Below are positions 21,269 through 32,491 of a DNA stretch of 64,000 nucleotides, one piece after another. The stretch's first letter is position 1, and every line of letters begins with the position of its first letter. The stretch comes from Cadophora sp. MPI-SDFR-AT-0126. Its lineage: Eukaryota > Ascomycota > Leotiomycetes > Helotiales > Ploettnerulaceae. The stretch covers positions 372,001 to 436,000 of the forward strand of contig JAGMVK010000006.1 of the NCBI GenBank assembly GCA_020747065.1. Direction: 5' to 3'. The position numbers and the translations under genes were made by a program. The notes beneath the pieces were generated by a model, which saw only the letters and a list, made by a program, of their open reading frames with translations, was not told the DNA's origin and searched no databases.

Positions 21269-23266
21269 ATGTCCCAGCAAGTCGTCAAGGAGATCGCTCC
21301 AGGTCCATCTCCAGCTCCAGCCCAAGACCTAGACAACGCATACCCCACCGCCCTCGCCCTCTTCTTAATCTTCCTCTCCCTCTGCACCGCGACCTTCCTC
21401 GTGGCATTAGACGGCACCGTCATCGCGACCGCCATCCCCACCATAACCAATGAGTTCAACAGCCTATCCGACGTATCGTGGTATAATTCCGCGTTCCTTT
21501 TGACGACGTGTGCGTTCCAGCTGCCGTGGGGCAGGGCGTATACGCTGTTTGATACCAAATGGGTGTTTTTGGCGGCGGTGGGCGTGTTTGAGGTGGGGAG
21601 TGTGGTGTGTGGCGCTACGCCGAACTCGGTGGGGTTGATTATTGGGAGGGCGGTTGCTGGTGAGTTTTTTCTTTGGGGGTTTTCTTTGAAGCTGAGTTGT
21701 GGGGGTGGTGGAGATGGATGGATGAGATGGATGGGTGGATTGCTGACGAGGTGAGGGTTTAGGTATTGGAGGTGGTGGTATTTTTAGTGGGTGCTTTATC
21801 ATTATCGCGGAATGTACGCCGTTGAGGAAGAGAGCTTTGTTTACTGGGTTTATTGGAGGGACTTTTGGTATTGCGTCTGTTATTGGGCCGTTGATTGGTA
21901 TGTTCTTCGATTGATGGGGCCCCTGAGAGTTGTACTGATATCGTGATAGGTGGGGCGTTTACCACTCGAGTTTCGTGGAGGTGGTGCTTTTACAGTGAGT
22001 AGTCTCTGTTTATCATCTGAGGCTGTACTTCCCGTTGTACTTGCGGTATCTAACATCATCTGCTCGTGAAAGCCGGACGCTGATTTATCAAACAGTCAAT
22101 ATCCCCATTGGCGCCGTCGCCATAGTAATCGTCACCTTCTTCCTCCCCCGCTTCATCGGCCGTTCCTCTGCAGACCTCAAATCCAAAACCTACTGGGAAA
22201 TATTCAAGAAATTCGACCCAATCGGCACAGCGATCTTCATTCCATCAATAATCTGTCTGCTCCTCGCTTTGCAATGGGGCGGCGGCCAATACGAATGGAG
22301 TAGTCCACGAGTGATTGTGACGTTCGTGTGTTTTGGAGTGACGTTCATCGCTTGGGTTGTGATACAGACTATGTTGGGAGAAGATGCTACGGTACCAGTC
22401 AGCATTTTGAGGCAGAGAAGTGTAATTGGTGCGTGCTCATTCATGATGTTTGGATCGGCGTCGTTTTCGGCTGTTGTTTACTATCTGCCGATTTGGTGAG
22501 CCCCTCTCTCATCTCCCATTCCCAATACTACCACCTGACAATACAATCTGCAAGGTTCCAAGCCATCCGACAAGACAACGCAGAAGAATCAGGTATCCAC
22601 ACCTTACCTCTAATCCTCAGTCTGATAATCTTCTCGATCGCCTCAGGCGGAGCAGTCGTGGCCATTGGATATTACACGCCCTTCTTGTATGTCGGCTCGA
22701 TCGTCATGTCTGTCGGAGCAGGCATGCTCTATACCCTCAAACCCAATTCCAGCACTGGGGCTTGGATCGGCTACCAAATCATCATGGGCGCCGGCATAGG
22801 CATGACCCTCGAACAATGCAACATCGCGATCCAAACCGTCCTCCCAGAAAAACAAGTTCCCGCTGGCACCAGCCTTAGTGTTTTGGTGCGCTCGCTTGGC
22901 GGCTCAATTGCCGTTGCGATCTGCCAGAATGTGTTTGAGCGGAAATTGAGGAGTAATTTGGAGGATGTTTTGCCTGGCGTGAATTTGTCATTCATTGGTG
23001 GTAGTGGTGCGACGACGTTGGTGCAGAATGCGAATGCGGCGTTGGGAGGCGATCAAGGGGCTGTGAATCAGGTGCTGGACTTGTATAATGATGCGCTTGT
23101 GCAGACGTTCTTGGTGGCGTTGATCTTGGCGGCATGTACGTTCCCAGCTGGATTGCTCGTTGAGTGGAAGAGTGTGAAGAAGGAGAAGAAGGAGAAGAAA
23201 ACTGAGGATAGTGAGGCTGGGCCGGCTGTTACTCAGGAGGAGGATGTCAAGATTGAGAAGGTTTGA
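21269..23266 (+). CDS. MFS drug/toxin efflux transporter (DHA14-like)
   Basis: Five exons join in phase: 21269-21659, 21763-21897, 21950-21994, 22096-22495 and 22555-23266, giving 560 residues. The family shows in the first helix ([17 protein letters not shown]), the loop [11 protein letters not shown] in place of motif A, and motif C with its hallmark (GPLIGG ... WRWCFYINIPIG) near residue 185. The length and helix spacing fit the 14-helix DHA14 group that includes fungal toxin and azole pumps. It would export small hydrophobic compounds by proton antiport at the plasma membrane. The cytosolic tail is Lys/Glu-rich ([10 protein letters not shown]). The 45-bp third exon is short but phase and motif demand it. 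A Zn2Cys6 gene starts 463 bp downstream on the same strand, and the promoter has repeated CGG palindromes. Confidence 0.92.
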
Positions 23267-23729
23267 GTGGATGAGAACAGGATTGCGGATTTCTCACAAG
23301 GAGGAGACTTAGAGGGTATATTGGTACTAGAGGTATTTTCAGTCCACTCACTCTGGATTATAATATCTTGGTCCGCAAGACTGCGCCTCACACGAGGATA
23401 CAGTAACCTTGAAGTGTGGTCTTGGCGGGGCTCCTCAAGAATATTTACGTAAATATTCGAGCGTGGAGCAGCTATGAGCTGACGAGTTTCCGTGAGAAAG
23501 TAAATGACTTAGAGTTGTCCTCCACATTCCAAATATCATTTTGAGTTTCCTGGCAAGTATATTGTGAGAAATAGGACATTTCTGGCTTCATTGACGTCAC
23601 CATTCGATCACGTGCAAGATATTGACTTTCGGCCTCAAACCTCCACTCCGCAGCATTGAGCCAGCAATAAAGGACTACACAACTTATGAACACACACAGG
23701 GTATCGCCTTCTACCACTCTCGGTGAAAG
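23267..23729. promoter_or_regulatory. Spacer/promoter between transporter and regulator
   Basis: This holds the 3' flank of the transporter and the promoter of the Zn2Cys6 gene. A 20-bp perfect palindrome lies at 23439-23458. Confidence 0.45.
23439..23458. promoter_or_regulatory. Perfect 20-bp palindrome
   Basis: The sequence GAATATTTACGTAAATATTC is its own reverse complement, with an ACGT centre. It lies about 170 bp after the transporter stop and 270 bp before the regulator ATG. It could be a bZIP-type or other dimer site, or an mRNA 3' hairpin. Confidence 0.6.
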
Positions 23730-25612
23730 ATGACAACCCCACGCCGCGGCCGCGCCTGCGACATCTGCCACAGCATCAAGATCAAATGCGAGCTCGGCGC
23801 GTCCTCTAGTAGCTCACCACCCTGCGAGCGCTGTCTGCGTCTCGGCAAAACATGTTCCGTCTCCGCGCCTGTGCGAAAGAAAGACAGAATAGCGGAGTTG
23901 GAGGCTCAACTGGAGGAGATGACGAGGTTGTTGAGGTTGCAGGAGAATCATGATAGAGGCGTGGGGGCGGAAGGAAGGATGGGGGAGACGTCGCCGAGGA
24001 CGCCGGATTTGGGTGTGAGAGCTGTGAGAGGAGGGGGAGGCAGAGGGAGAGGAAATAAGAAGAGGAGGTTGTCTGGTGATGATGGGCGGGATGGCTTGAC
24101 GGGCGGGAGGGAAAATGTCGAAGTGGTATTGGAGATTGATCATGTGGTATCGGAGGAGATGCAAAGGTCGTTGATGGACAAGTATCGGAACGAGATGGAG
24201 CCTGTCTTCCCATTTGCTGTGAGGCACGGATACGATGTTTTGAGGGCCCGACATCCGTTGTTGTTGCAAGCTGTGATCTTTGCTGCTTGTCCTGGGGTAT
24301 TACCTATTGAGGCGCAGGACGAAGTCACGACGATTGTAGTGAAGCTCGTTGCTCCGGATGAGGTCGAGAAAGCTGACAAGTATTTGCTCTGATGACTATG
24401 ATGCGGTATTTAGGACTGACAGATACCAGGACAATTGAATTACTCCAGGCGATTCTCATGATCTCATTCTGGTACCGCCCACCAAAGAATCAAGTCCATG
24501 TCGCCATCGACAGAAACCTCAATCTAGTGATCAGCCTAGCACAAGAACTCGGCATCTCAAACTCAGAGTGTGCGCTAGGAATCGCATCGTTAGAACCCAA
24601 CGACAAGATCGATTCTACCGAAGCATGGCGAACGTGGCATATCTGCTACCTGCTCTCCTCGAGTCAGGGCGGCTGCATGAGATTTCCCCCGAAGATCCCA
24701 TGGGACGTGGATATGGAGATGAAACTCTCTTCACTAGAATACGCGAGAGACTCTGTACCCAGCGATAGACTGCTCTGCCAATTTGTGCGCGCAGAGCGGC
24801 TTTGCGAACAGATTGCAGTCGAAGCAGGTTACAATACCGCGGACTCAACACTACAAGTCACAGACCACGTCAAGATCCGACGCATACAGAACCTCATCAT
24901 AGACCGGAAAGCCCAACTCTTCTCATCAAACAGCACGCCAGCACTGAAATTGTACGAGAATATCGCAACGCTCTACCTCTACGAATGCATCCTGCATACA
25001 CCAACCAACAAACGTTCCTTCGCTGCCCCATACGTCGCTGAGCGTCTCTCATTGACCGATTTCCCCGCTCCAATCGTCACACCAGATCACATTCCATTCC
25101 TGTACGGCCTACGAGACGCTTGTCATACCGCATTGAACGCCATTCTCGCTCTAGACTACAGAGACATAGCCTTCGCGCCCATCGTGACATTCACCGCCAA
25201 AGCATTTTACGCACAATGGCTGCTCATCAAGCTCTACGTCGCAGCCACCGCAACGGGAAACACCTACGGCGCATTCATCGACGCGCAGAGCCTCCAGATC
25301 GACCACTACCTATGCCGGATTTCCGAAGTCGGCGATAGGATCTGTGCAATGGACGCAGAGCATATGGGCGGAAAGGGACTGCAGTTGAGTGCGAGGAAGA
25401 TTAGGGAGTGGGTGTTTAATTGTGATGTTTTGAGGGCGGAGGAGTCGTTGAGGGGTTTTTCGGAGGCGGAGACGATGGCGATGGTTGTGCCGAGTGGTGG
25501 TGCGGGTGTGCGGTTTGGGCTGGAGGATGAGCTGGCTTGGGGGGCGGTGGATTATGGGATTGAGGGGTTTGAGTACGGGCTTGAGGATTTGTTTGGTGTA
25601 CCGATTGTTTAG
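23730..25612 (+). CDS. Zn2Cys6 transcription factor (fungal-specific TF domain)
   Basis: Two exons, 23730-24379 and 24430-25612, join in phase across a 50-nt intron with a CTGAC branch site and give 610 residues. The zinc cluster is C10-x2-C13-x6-C20-x11-C32-x2-C35-x6-C42, followed by a basic linker (RKKDR) and a coiled coil (IAELEAQLEEMTRLLRL, residues about 53-72) for dimerisation. The intron junction reads ADK-TIELLQAILMISFWY, the typical helical core of the fungal TF middle region. The protein should bind CGG repeats as a dimer in the nucleus. The neighbouring transporter promoter carries CGG-N10-CCG repeats, so it may control that pump (inference). Residues 85-110 are Gly/Arg-rich and probably disordered. 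Confidence 0.9.
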
Positions 25613-26208
25613 AAGAGATCGCTAGATACGAGGGATTGGTTGGACTTCTCCAAACTCTGAGTCTAGAGGCTCCTATGTCGCATCAAATAAGGACAAACTC
25701 ACAACTCAAATATCCCTAGCACCAAAAGACGCGATCAAGAAGCCGTTCATGAAGTAAAGTCTTCCGGCTTATTCTATTTCAAGAGCCTAACCGCCACTCT
25801 CTTAGCGAAGCCACCCTTTAATATTTACTTCCGGACCATTCCGCGTAATGTAAGCGAGCGAGTTACCCCTTGAAGTTCCTTACCAGCCATTTCCGCTGCA
25901 CTTTAAGAAAAATTTCCGGTTCTGTTTATCCACCCTTACCGGTTATCAGACTCTGGCTGATTAGTTGTGCACCTTTTTCCGTGATCAAGTTGACTCACAA
26001 TCCATTTCGCATGCCAGAGCGCTCCATGGCACTGCATCGGGCCAAGCGCAGCCGGAATCCTACGGGTGCACTGTGCCACATCAAATCAACACCTCAAAAA
26101 CTCATCTACTCAACCCTCTTCATGAAAGCCTTCTTTCTCATCTAATCTCACATCAAATCCACATCCCCAAACACAACCTTTACATACAAAAAAGTCCATG
26201 AAAAAAAG
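25613..26208. other. Intergenic spacer and promoter of the PrsW-like gene
   Basis: No gene is seen. The last 120 bases are A/C-rich (CACATC, CAACAC units), a usual fungal leader. The open frame at 25870-26145 has no domain. Confidence 0.4.
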
Positions 26209-27309
26209 ATGTCAACAACACCCACCCAAAACACCATCCTCACCCTCCCCACCCGCCTCCTCCTCCTCCTCGGCCCCCCCTCCACAATCTTTCTAATGTC
26301 AATCTACTCACGTCCCGCCGCCCTCTTCACCCCCCTCGCATTCATCCCTCCACTCTACCTGCACCACAAATACCTCAAATCCAACACCCTCAGTCCCCAC
26401 CGGCACGCTCCCCTCTCCCCCCTAATCTGGACCGGTCTCATCACAGGAACACTCGGTCTCGCGTCAGCCGCGGCAGTGCAACTCCTCATCCTGAAAGTCA
26501 CCCTCCGTTCCATCTTCTACGGGAATAGGGGATTAGAGAGAGAGTTCTTTAAAGAGTTCCAGAGGATGAGTGTGGATGGGATTACGGCGGAGGAAGGAGC
26601 GAGGAGGGCTGTAATGGCGGGGAGTTGGCGAAATTGGGTCTTTAATGCGATACTGAGCTTTGTGGCGGCGGGGCTGATGGAGGAGGTTGTGAAGTTCGCG
26701 CCTGTGCTGTATGCTAAGAGGCGGAACGGGAACGAGATTGAGAAGGAAGATGACTCAGTTGAGTCAAGTAAAGTTGAGTCAAGTAAGAAGAATAGGAGAA
26801 GGGATAGGAGTTATATCGATTTCGCGATTGCGGGGACGTTGGGGTTTGGACTTGTGGAAGCCCTGGGGTTTATTTATACTATTTGTAAGGTGGAGGGGCA
26901 GGGGAGGGGGATGATTGCGCTGATGGTTGTGGAGAGGGTGGCGGGACAGATGGGGCATTTGGCTACGGCGGCGTTGAGTGCTGTTAGGGCGACGAGGAGG
27001 GATTTCTATGCTGAGGATGGTGAGGCTGAGGGTGAGGATCGGAGTGGGGGCAAGAGAATGCCTTGGTGGCAGATTATTGGGCCGAGTGCGCTTTATCATG
27101 GATTATCTGATTTCGTGGCGTTGAGTGCGAGTGCGTTGGATGGAAATGTGGGGTTTATTCATCCGAGGGGGGTGAAGTTGGTGGTTTCTATGATCGGGGT
27201 GATTGGTTGTATTTGGGGAGCTGCTGGGTGGCAGATGTGGAAGGAGTGGGGGGAGCTGGATGAGATAGATAGGAAGAGAGCAAAGGAGTTAGTCGAGAAG
27301 GAAGATTGA
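26209..27309 (+). CDS. PrsW-like intramembrane metalloprotease
   Basis: A single exon encodes 366 residues. Hydrophobic segments lie at about 12-30, 36-52, 70-98, 142-155, 203-222, 285-310 and 322-345. The PrsW/CPBP-type active-site residues are present in membrane context: E158-E159-x2-K162 (MEEVVKFAP), E217 (GLVEALGFI), H250 (GQMGHLATAAL) and H297-x3-D301 (LYHGLSDFVAL). Bacterial PrsW cleaves anti-sigma factors, while related CPBP enzymes include Rce1-type CAAX proteases. In fungi such genes are uncharacterised to my knowledge. The loop at residues 170-200 is Lys/Ser/Glu-rich and contains a 15-bp tandem repeat (VESSK twice). The start lies in an A-rich leader (AAAAGATG). Membrane localisation is clear; substrate and organelle are unknown. 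Confidence 0.8.
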   Translation: MSTTPTQNTILTLPTRLLLLLGPPSTIFLMSIYSRPAALFTPLAFIPPLYLHHKYLKSNTLSPHRHAPLSPLIWTGLITGTLGLASAAAVQLLILKVTLRSIFYGNRGLEREFFKEFQRMSVDGITAEEGARRAVMAGSWRNWVFNAILSFVAAGLMEEVVKFAPVLYAKRRNGNEIEKEDDSVESSKVESSKKNRRRDRSYIDFAIAGTLGFGLVEALGFIYTICKVEGQGRGMIALMVVERVAGQMGHLATAALSAVRATRRDFYAEDGEAEGEDRSGGKRMPWWQIIGPSALYHGLSDFVALSASALDGNVGFIHPRGVKLVVSMIGVIGCIWGAAGWQMWKEWGELDEIDRKRAKELVEKED

Positions 27310-27723
27310 GACGCTTTTAGATGCTGAGTACTCTTTCATTACTTTCTGAGGCTATAGCGAGGTTCGTTGATACCGGTTTTATGTGCGTTGAACAACTGTT
27401 TTCATATATTGGCGTTGTACAATACGGAACGATACCCCACTTCAATCTCTCTGCTCTTTTGTTTATAAATGCAACTAGTTTTAGCATGTCAATCGAGTCA
27501 TGCACAGAAATCTTGCCCGCTCTGGTAGACGAAGGCAACTTGCAAACGGAAACTGACTTCACATCCGGCCAACTTTTGAATATGTATTGAGAAGGAACGA
27601 ATTATTTACAAGACAAACCACCACCTTCAATTCCTCCTCTGCCCGCTTTCACTCGTCGAAAAGCTTCATGCTCGTTTTCATTACGAGTCATTCCACCGAC
27701 ATGGGTCCCGCGTAGAAAACAAT
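27310..27723. other. Convergent spacer
   Basis: This lies between the 3' ends of the PrsW-like gene and the endopolygalacturonase. Nothing beyond 3' flanks was seen. Confidence 0.4.
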
Positions 27724-29240
27724 CTACGAGCAGACAGTAACACTAGGCACATTCGTGCAGCTACCATACTTCTTGCCACCAGTGACAGCGACATTCGACC
27801 AAGTCCAGCCCGTGCAAGAAGACGACGAACCGCAAGTGACGACGACGTCGTATCCGGAGCTGGACACGGCCCCCGTGCCGGCGATGTTCTTGATTGTCAA
27901 GCCGGTGATGGGGACACCGGTTGTGGCGGTTCCCTTTAAGTAAGGTTAGTGTGGTTCGTGTCATGGTGAGTAGTGGGGTGGGAAGGAGGAGGAAGACTTA
28001 CGTGGAGGTCACCACCGTTGTAGTTTTGCTCGATCAGGATACCGTATTTGGAGATGGAGGACATGGTGATACCGTCGTAGGTGACACCCTTGATGGTACC
28101 GGTTGTGTCGGCCTTGGCTTTGACGCGGATGGCTGTACAGTATCACCAGATCAGCCAGCTAATTGATATATGTGGGAGGAGAGAGAAGGAGATGGAGTGG
28201 CAACATACCCTGAACAGACTTCGTAACAGTGGATGAAAGGAACTGCACGCCATCGACCACATTGTTATCGCGTCCACCGACTGATCCGATCGAGAGACCG
28301 TGACCACCGGAGCAGAGACCGCCGGTGAAAATGATGTTTGTACCGGAGTTGACGGCCACGCAGTCATCTTGGTTGTAAACAGTGGCGCCCTCTATTTAGC
28401 ATCAGTATCTCGCTTATCCCATTTCGGAGGGGGAAAAGTTCAACGCACTGATAGTAACACCATCCGAATCCCCAATATCAAAGGCATCGGTGTTCTTAGC
28501 CTGAGCATCACCTGCCTTGGCATCGATAGTGATGTATGCGAACTGGGTGTTGGTGACTTGGTTGATGCTGAAGACTTGGACGGGAGGGTTGACGATGGTG
28601 AGTTGTTCTATGAGACCGTTGGTGATCTTGTGGGCTTGGAAGAACTTGGGCTTGCTGTGAAGGCATATTCGTCAGTTTGAGCGGCGTTGTAAGTTGGTTA
28701 GGACGATTGCTTACGTCTTTCCGGAGTCACCACCGCCTCCATCCCAGTATGAAGCTCCGTTGCCATCGAGGGATGATCCTGAGGAACCGGCAACCTTGAT
28801 ACCAGTACCGCTGACTGAAAAGAGAGGACCTTCCCACTCTTTCTAAAAAGGCCACGATCATTAGTATCGATTCCGAAAATTTGTAGTGCATGTATGCGCA
28901 CTCCAAGTAAGCGAGGAGAGTTCAAACTCACATAAGCGAAAGTTGTTTTTCCCTGGAAAATAATAACAGCATTGTCTTTCAACCCCGTCATATCAAGGGT
29001 GACACCAGCCGGGACAGCAAGGTCCTTGAGGACGATCGTATCGCAAGAGGCCTTGGACTTAATGGCAGTGGCATACTGAGAGCCACTGTATGTGCAAGAG
29101 ACAGCGCGCTTCTCGAGCGCAACTTCGACTTCCCTTGGGCTTGGGGCGGCAGTTGGCGCAGGCATGGCATTGGCGACGGGAGAGGCCAGGACAGCAACTG
29201 GCGCAGCAGCGAGCAGCGCTGCCACGAGGAAGTTCTGCAT
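27724..29240 (-). CDS. Endopolygalacturonase (GH28)
   Basis: Six exons join in phase: 29240-28932, 28842-28715, 28654-28449, 28391-28209, 28132-28002 and 27933-27724, giving 388 residues. The signal peptide ([19 protein letters not shown]) is followed by a propeptide ending in a dibasic LEKR site and the mature start AVSCTYSG. All GH28 active-site signatures are intact: [22 protein letters not shown] and the IRVKAK (RIK-type) motif. The C-terminus has the conserved Cys pairs ([19 protein letters not shown]). The enzyme cleaves alpha-1,4-galacturonosyl links in homogalacturonan of plant pectin outside the cell. A minus-strand TATAAAG at 29384-29390 lies about 145 bp upstream of the start. Length and intron-rich layout are usual for the family in ascomycetes. 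Confidence 0.95.
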
Positions 29241-30857
29241 GGTGGCGATAGGGGAGGTGTGAGGGGTGAGGCGGGTGAAAAGTGCTTGATTAAACTTGGC
29301 ACAGAGAGAGGACGAATCGAAAGAGTGAGATTCGAGTTTCAGTCTGTTGGCCAAGAGAGCCAAGTGAGATGGCAGGTCTTGGTCTTTATACAAATCGAAC
29401 TGCAGTTAATATCGCGTCCTCGGCGCAAAGACAATTGCATGTCCTTGAATTCGGACATCTCGCACCTATTGCACCTGGTGGTGTGGTGGTCCTGGTGGAT
29501 GTTTGTGACCCTGAATATCGGACTGGTGGATTGAAAATACCATAGTATCTCCGTCCTGTGGACCCTGTGAAGTACCCCGAGCCTGGTTGTGTGACTCGCG
29601 TGTCGCCATTTTGGTTCTGAGTCTCTCAGCCCCATCCCACTTCCATGCCAATTGTTCCGTAGCTACCGGGCCAGATAGATTAAACAAGATTAAATTTAAG
29701 CTTGGCATGGAGAAATTAAGCATCGATGGCATTGCTTGAGGGTAGCAATTCGTGGTCCCCCTGTGTTTCGCCTCCGCGCCCCATTTTTCCTGTCTCAGAT
29801 TTAAGTGTTGTGGGGTAGATTTCTTCGGGGCCGCTTTCCGAGTACCTGGGCCAATTGATTGGATTTATGGAGACTCAATTGGTCGGACGACGTCTTCTTT
29901 GAGCTTCGCTACTTATGATAGAGTCCGTGTTGAAAGTATAAACCAAACCATTCCGTATGTGCAACGAATGATTCAAACACATTTGCTGCTGCCGCCGTCT
30001 TGCCGTACGAAGTGCGGTCAGTACAAAGAAGTACCGGAAGCTTTTGAAATCCGCCAATCGCATTCGCTCCGAGCCGTCCTTCCCCGCATGTTCAGACCCC
30101 TGACATGACTTCAATTGAGACCACGGGACCAGCCTTCGTTAAGGATGTCCTAAAGAGGTGTATTTTGTCTGTATTTTAAGCTTCCATTCGAATTGACCTG
30201 TCCATTTCAGGGACTTCCGAATTTTTTATACTTTCCTTTCGCCTTGATAGGAAGGAAAATAAACAAATGTTTACTTCTCTGCTTTGACCGAAAGCCCGAG
30301 AGTAAAGATTGTGCAGTTCACGTTTCCATAATTCAATGGATTTCTAATCACCTACCATCAATGACTTGTTCTTGACCGTATTCGGGATGAGTTGCATTTG
30401 TCCGCACTTACGGACCATTGTACAGATATAACTTTTTCCGTCTTTACGACTCGATGCGAGTGAGATTCCAATCTCAGGAATCGTCAAGTATATCTCGATT
30501 GCAATCACTGTAGACAGAAATCTACCAATGGTATGGAAGAGGTGGCGCATTGGTGTAACTAGATGTTCATGTCAAAAGGTAAATCGACTGGCTGTATTGG
30601 GAGACCACTTTGGAGCTTATTTTCTAGCAGTTGACTAGAGTAGGCGACAAGTAAAGCGACATGAGATTTGAAAGGTTTACTATCTTGAGACGTCTTTGAA
30701 CTGTCCTCATTCCTCCTGGGTATGTGCAACGAAAATTCATAGGACCTACTCCTCTTACCAACTAAATTATCAAATTAAGCGCATCACATTACTACGGTGA
30801 CGGTAATTCGTAAAACTGTTGCGGCAGACCTGGAGGACGAACCTACGCCAGATCGCA
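29241..30857. other. Intergenic spacer with pectinase promoter
   Basis: The first 150 bases are the pectinase leader and promoter, with a minus-strand TATAAAG at 29384-29390. The rest, to 30857, has short frames only. Part of 30784-30857 may be a 3' exon of the next gene (see there). Confidence 0.45.
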
Positions 30858-32491
30858 TTAGCATCTCCACTTCCACGGCATGTTGGCACTTACCGGGGTA
30901 GGCAATTCCGAGACCGAAAGCATGGAGCTCTGACGATGCGTATTGGCCAACTCCCTTCTGATTTTCTCTTCCCTCACCTTCTTCTTCCTCTTCATCACCA
31001 GCCACACAAGCACAGCAAGTAACGCCAACGCGGCAATCCCACCGACCACACCACCGGCAATAGCACCCACATTACTCTTACCCTTGGCCTTCGGACTAGG
31101 AGTTGCTGTTCCTGTTGGGCTATTTGTCTCATTCACGACCGCCTTCTGAGTACAGATTGGCATCAAACCCCCACGATTTTCTTCCAGCGGGCCTTGCACA
31201 GCCGGGGCCATCCTGAATACACCCTCTTCATAATCAACCACCAGATAATTCTGCGTCAGAAACATCCCACCAAGGATAGCTCTGATGTTTGCAGGATCTG
31301 CATCAGCATTATAACTGATGCCTGAATCAACTAGACTGTCATTGACGATAGCATATCGACCAAAGTTGTCTGAACCGCGCTTGATGGTGAATAGTTCCTC
31401 GTTTGGAACGACTGTTTTATACCCGTTTGTGAGGACGACTGTCAGATTTCCGTCTGGGCGGGCTGCGATGGGGTAATTGAGGCCTGTGAGACCGCTGCTG
31501 CTGTCATAGCCAGTTACATTACCGAATAGGCTGGCAACTTTCGGTGTGAATGTGAAGCGCTGGCGAGCAGTATCGAGACATGCATTTATCGGTATTTCTG
31601 CTTCAGCGAGCAGCTTGACTTCCGTACCGTTCAGAAATGTGTAGCTGATGGTCGCGACGGACACTTGCAGCGGGCACGGCTGTGCGCTGGTCCAGGTACC
31701 GATGGGAAATGTTGTGAAGTTACCTGCTACGCGAGCGTTGTCATAGCCGCCAATTACAAGAGCACCATCGACAGGAGAGAGCGAGCGAGAGCCGGCCCAG
31801 AGAGACCAGGCGCTCGAGGGGGCGACGAATCCGCTGGTTGCGGCGTTGAGAAAGGAGGAGTCTACACCGAGGGGTATACCGTTGTCGGCTTCTGAAAAGT
31901 GGCAATGTTAGATTTGATAGACTTTGCTTTCATTTGAAATGTATCTGGAAGAGAATAGAATTGGAAGGGTAGAGTGGAACAGAATCGAGTGAAATCGAGG
32001 AGAAAGAGACACAAACCGCCTTCCAAACCCGCATTTACAAGCGGAAATCCCAACACACTCCCATTCCTTTCAAACTTCAACAAATCATTGAAATACACAT
32101 AGCTGCCAGTGGCAGTCTCCTGATCCGCCTGACTTCCATTCCACGCACTCCGAATACTAACTTCGTATGTACTACTCTTCGTGGCATCGAATACACCTCC
32201 CGCAGCACCGATACAAGTAATATTGGTCAGAGAAACACATTCTAAGACGTTGGATATGCGTGTATTATTCAGTGTTGTTGCTGGACGGAGAGAGAAGACC
32301 TGAGAGGGTGTGCCGATGCCTAGTTCGATGCCACGGGTTACGGCGAGGCCGTCGAGGGACACGGTGATGTTGCGCCACGGGAGATAGAGCGGCGGGATGG
32401 AGCATTCGCCGATTGCTGCTCGGCTTGGAACGCAGAGAAAGAATAAAAGGAATAATTGGAACAGATGGAGGGGGGGGAACGGGTATTTCAT
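30858..32491 (-). CDS. Membrane-anchored aspartic-protease-fold protein, catalytic motif lost
   Basis: Two exons, 32491-32017 and 31891-30858, join in phase and give 502 residues. A signal peptide (LFLLFFLCVPSRA) is followed by an A1-type ectodomain with many N-glycosylation sites. The N-lobe keeps GIGTPSQVF but has SLRPATTLNNT where peptidases have FDTGS. The C-lobe has ACLDTARQRF in place of DTG[TS]. Both usual DTG motifs are therefore absent, which predicts a non-proteolytic homologue. A single membrane helix (about residues 430-455, AIAGGVVGGIAALALLAVLVW) precedes a basic cytosolic tail (MKRKKKVREEKIRRE). Similar fungal proteins are annotated as acid-protease-like; a wall-sensing role is possible. 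A canonical donor (CCG|GTAAGT) just before the stop may splice to an exon at about 30830-30785 and change the last residues. Confidence 0.8.

Noticed and set aside
21269..25612. Secondary-metabolite cluster around the pump and regulator
   Set aside because: No polyketide synthase, NRPS, terpene cyclase or tailoring enzyme lies on either side.
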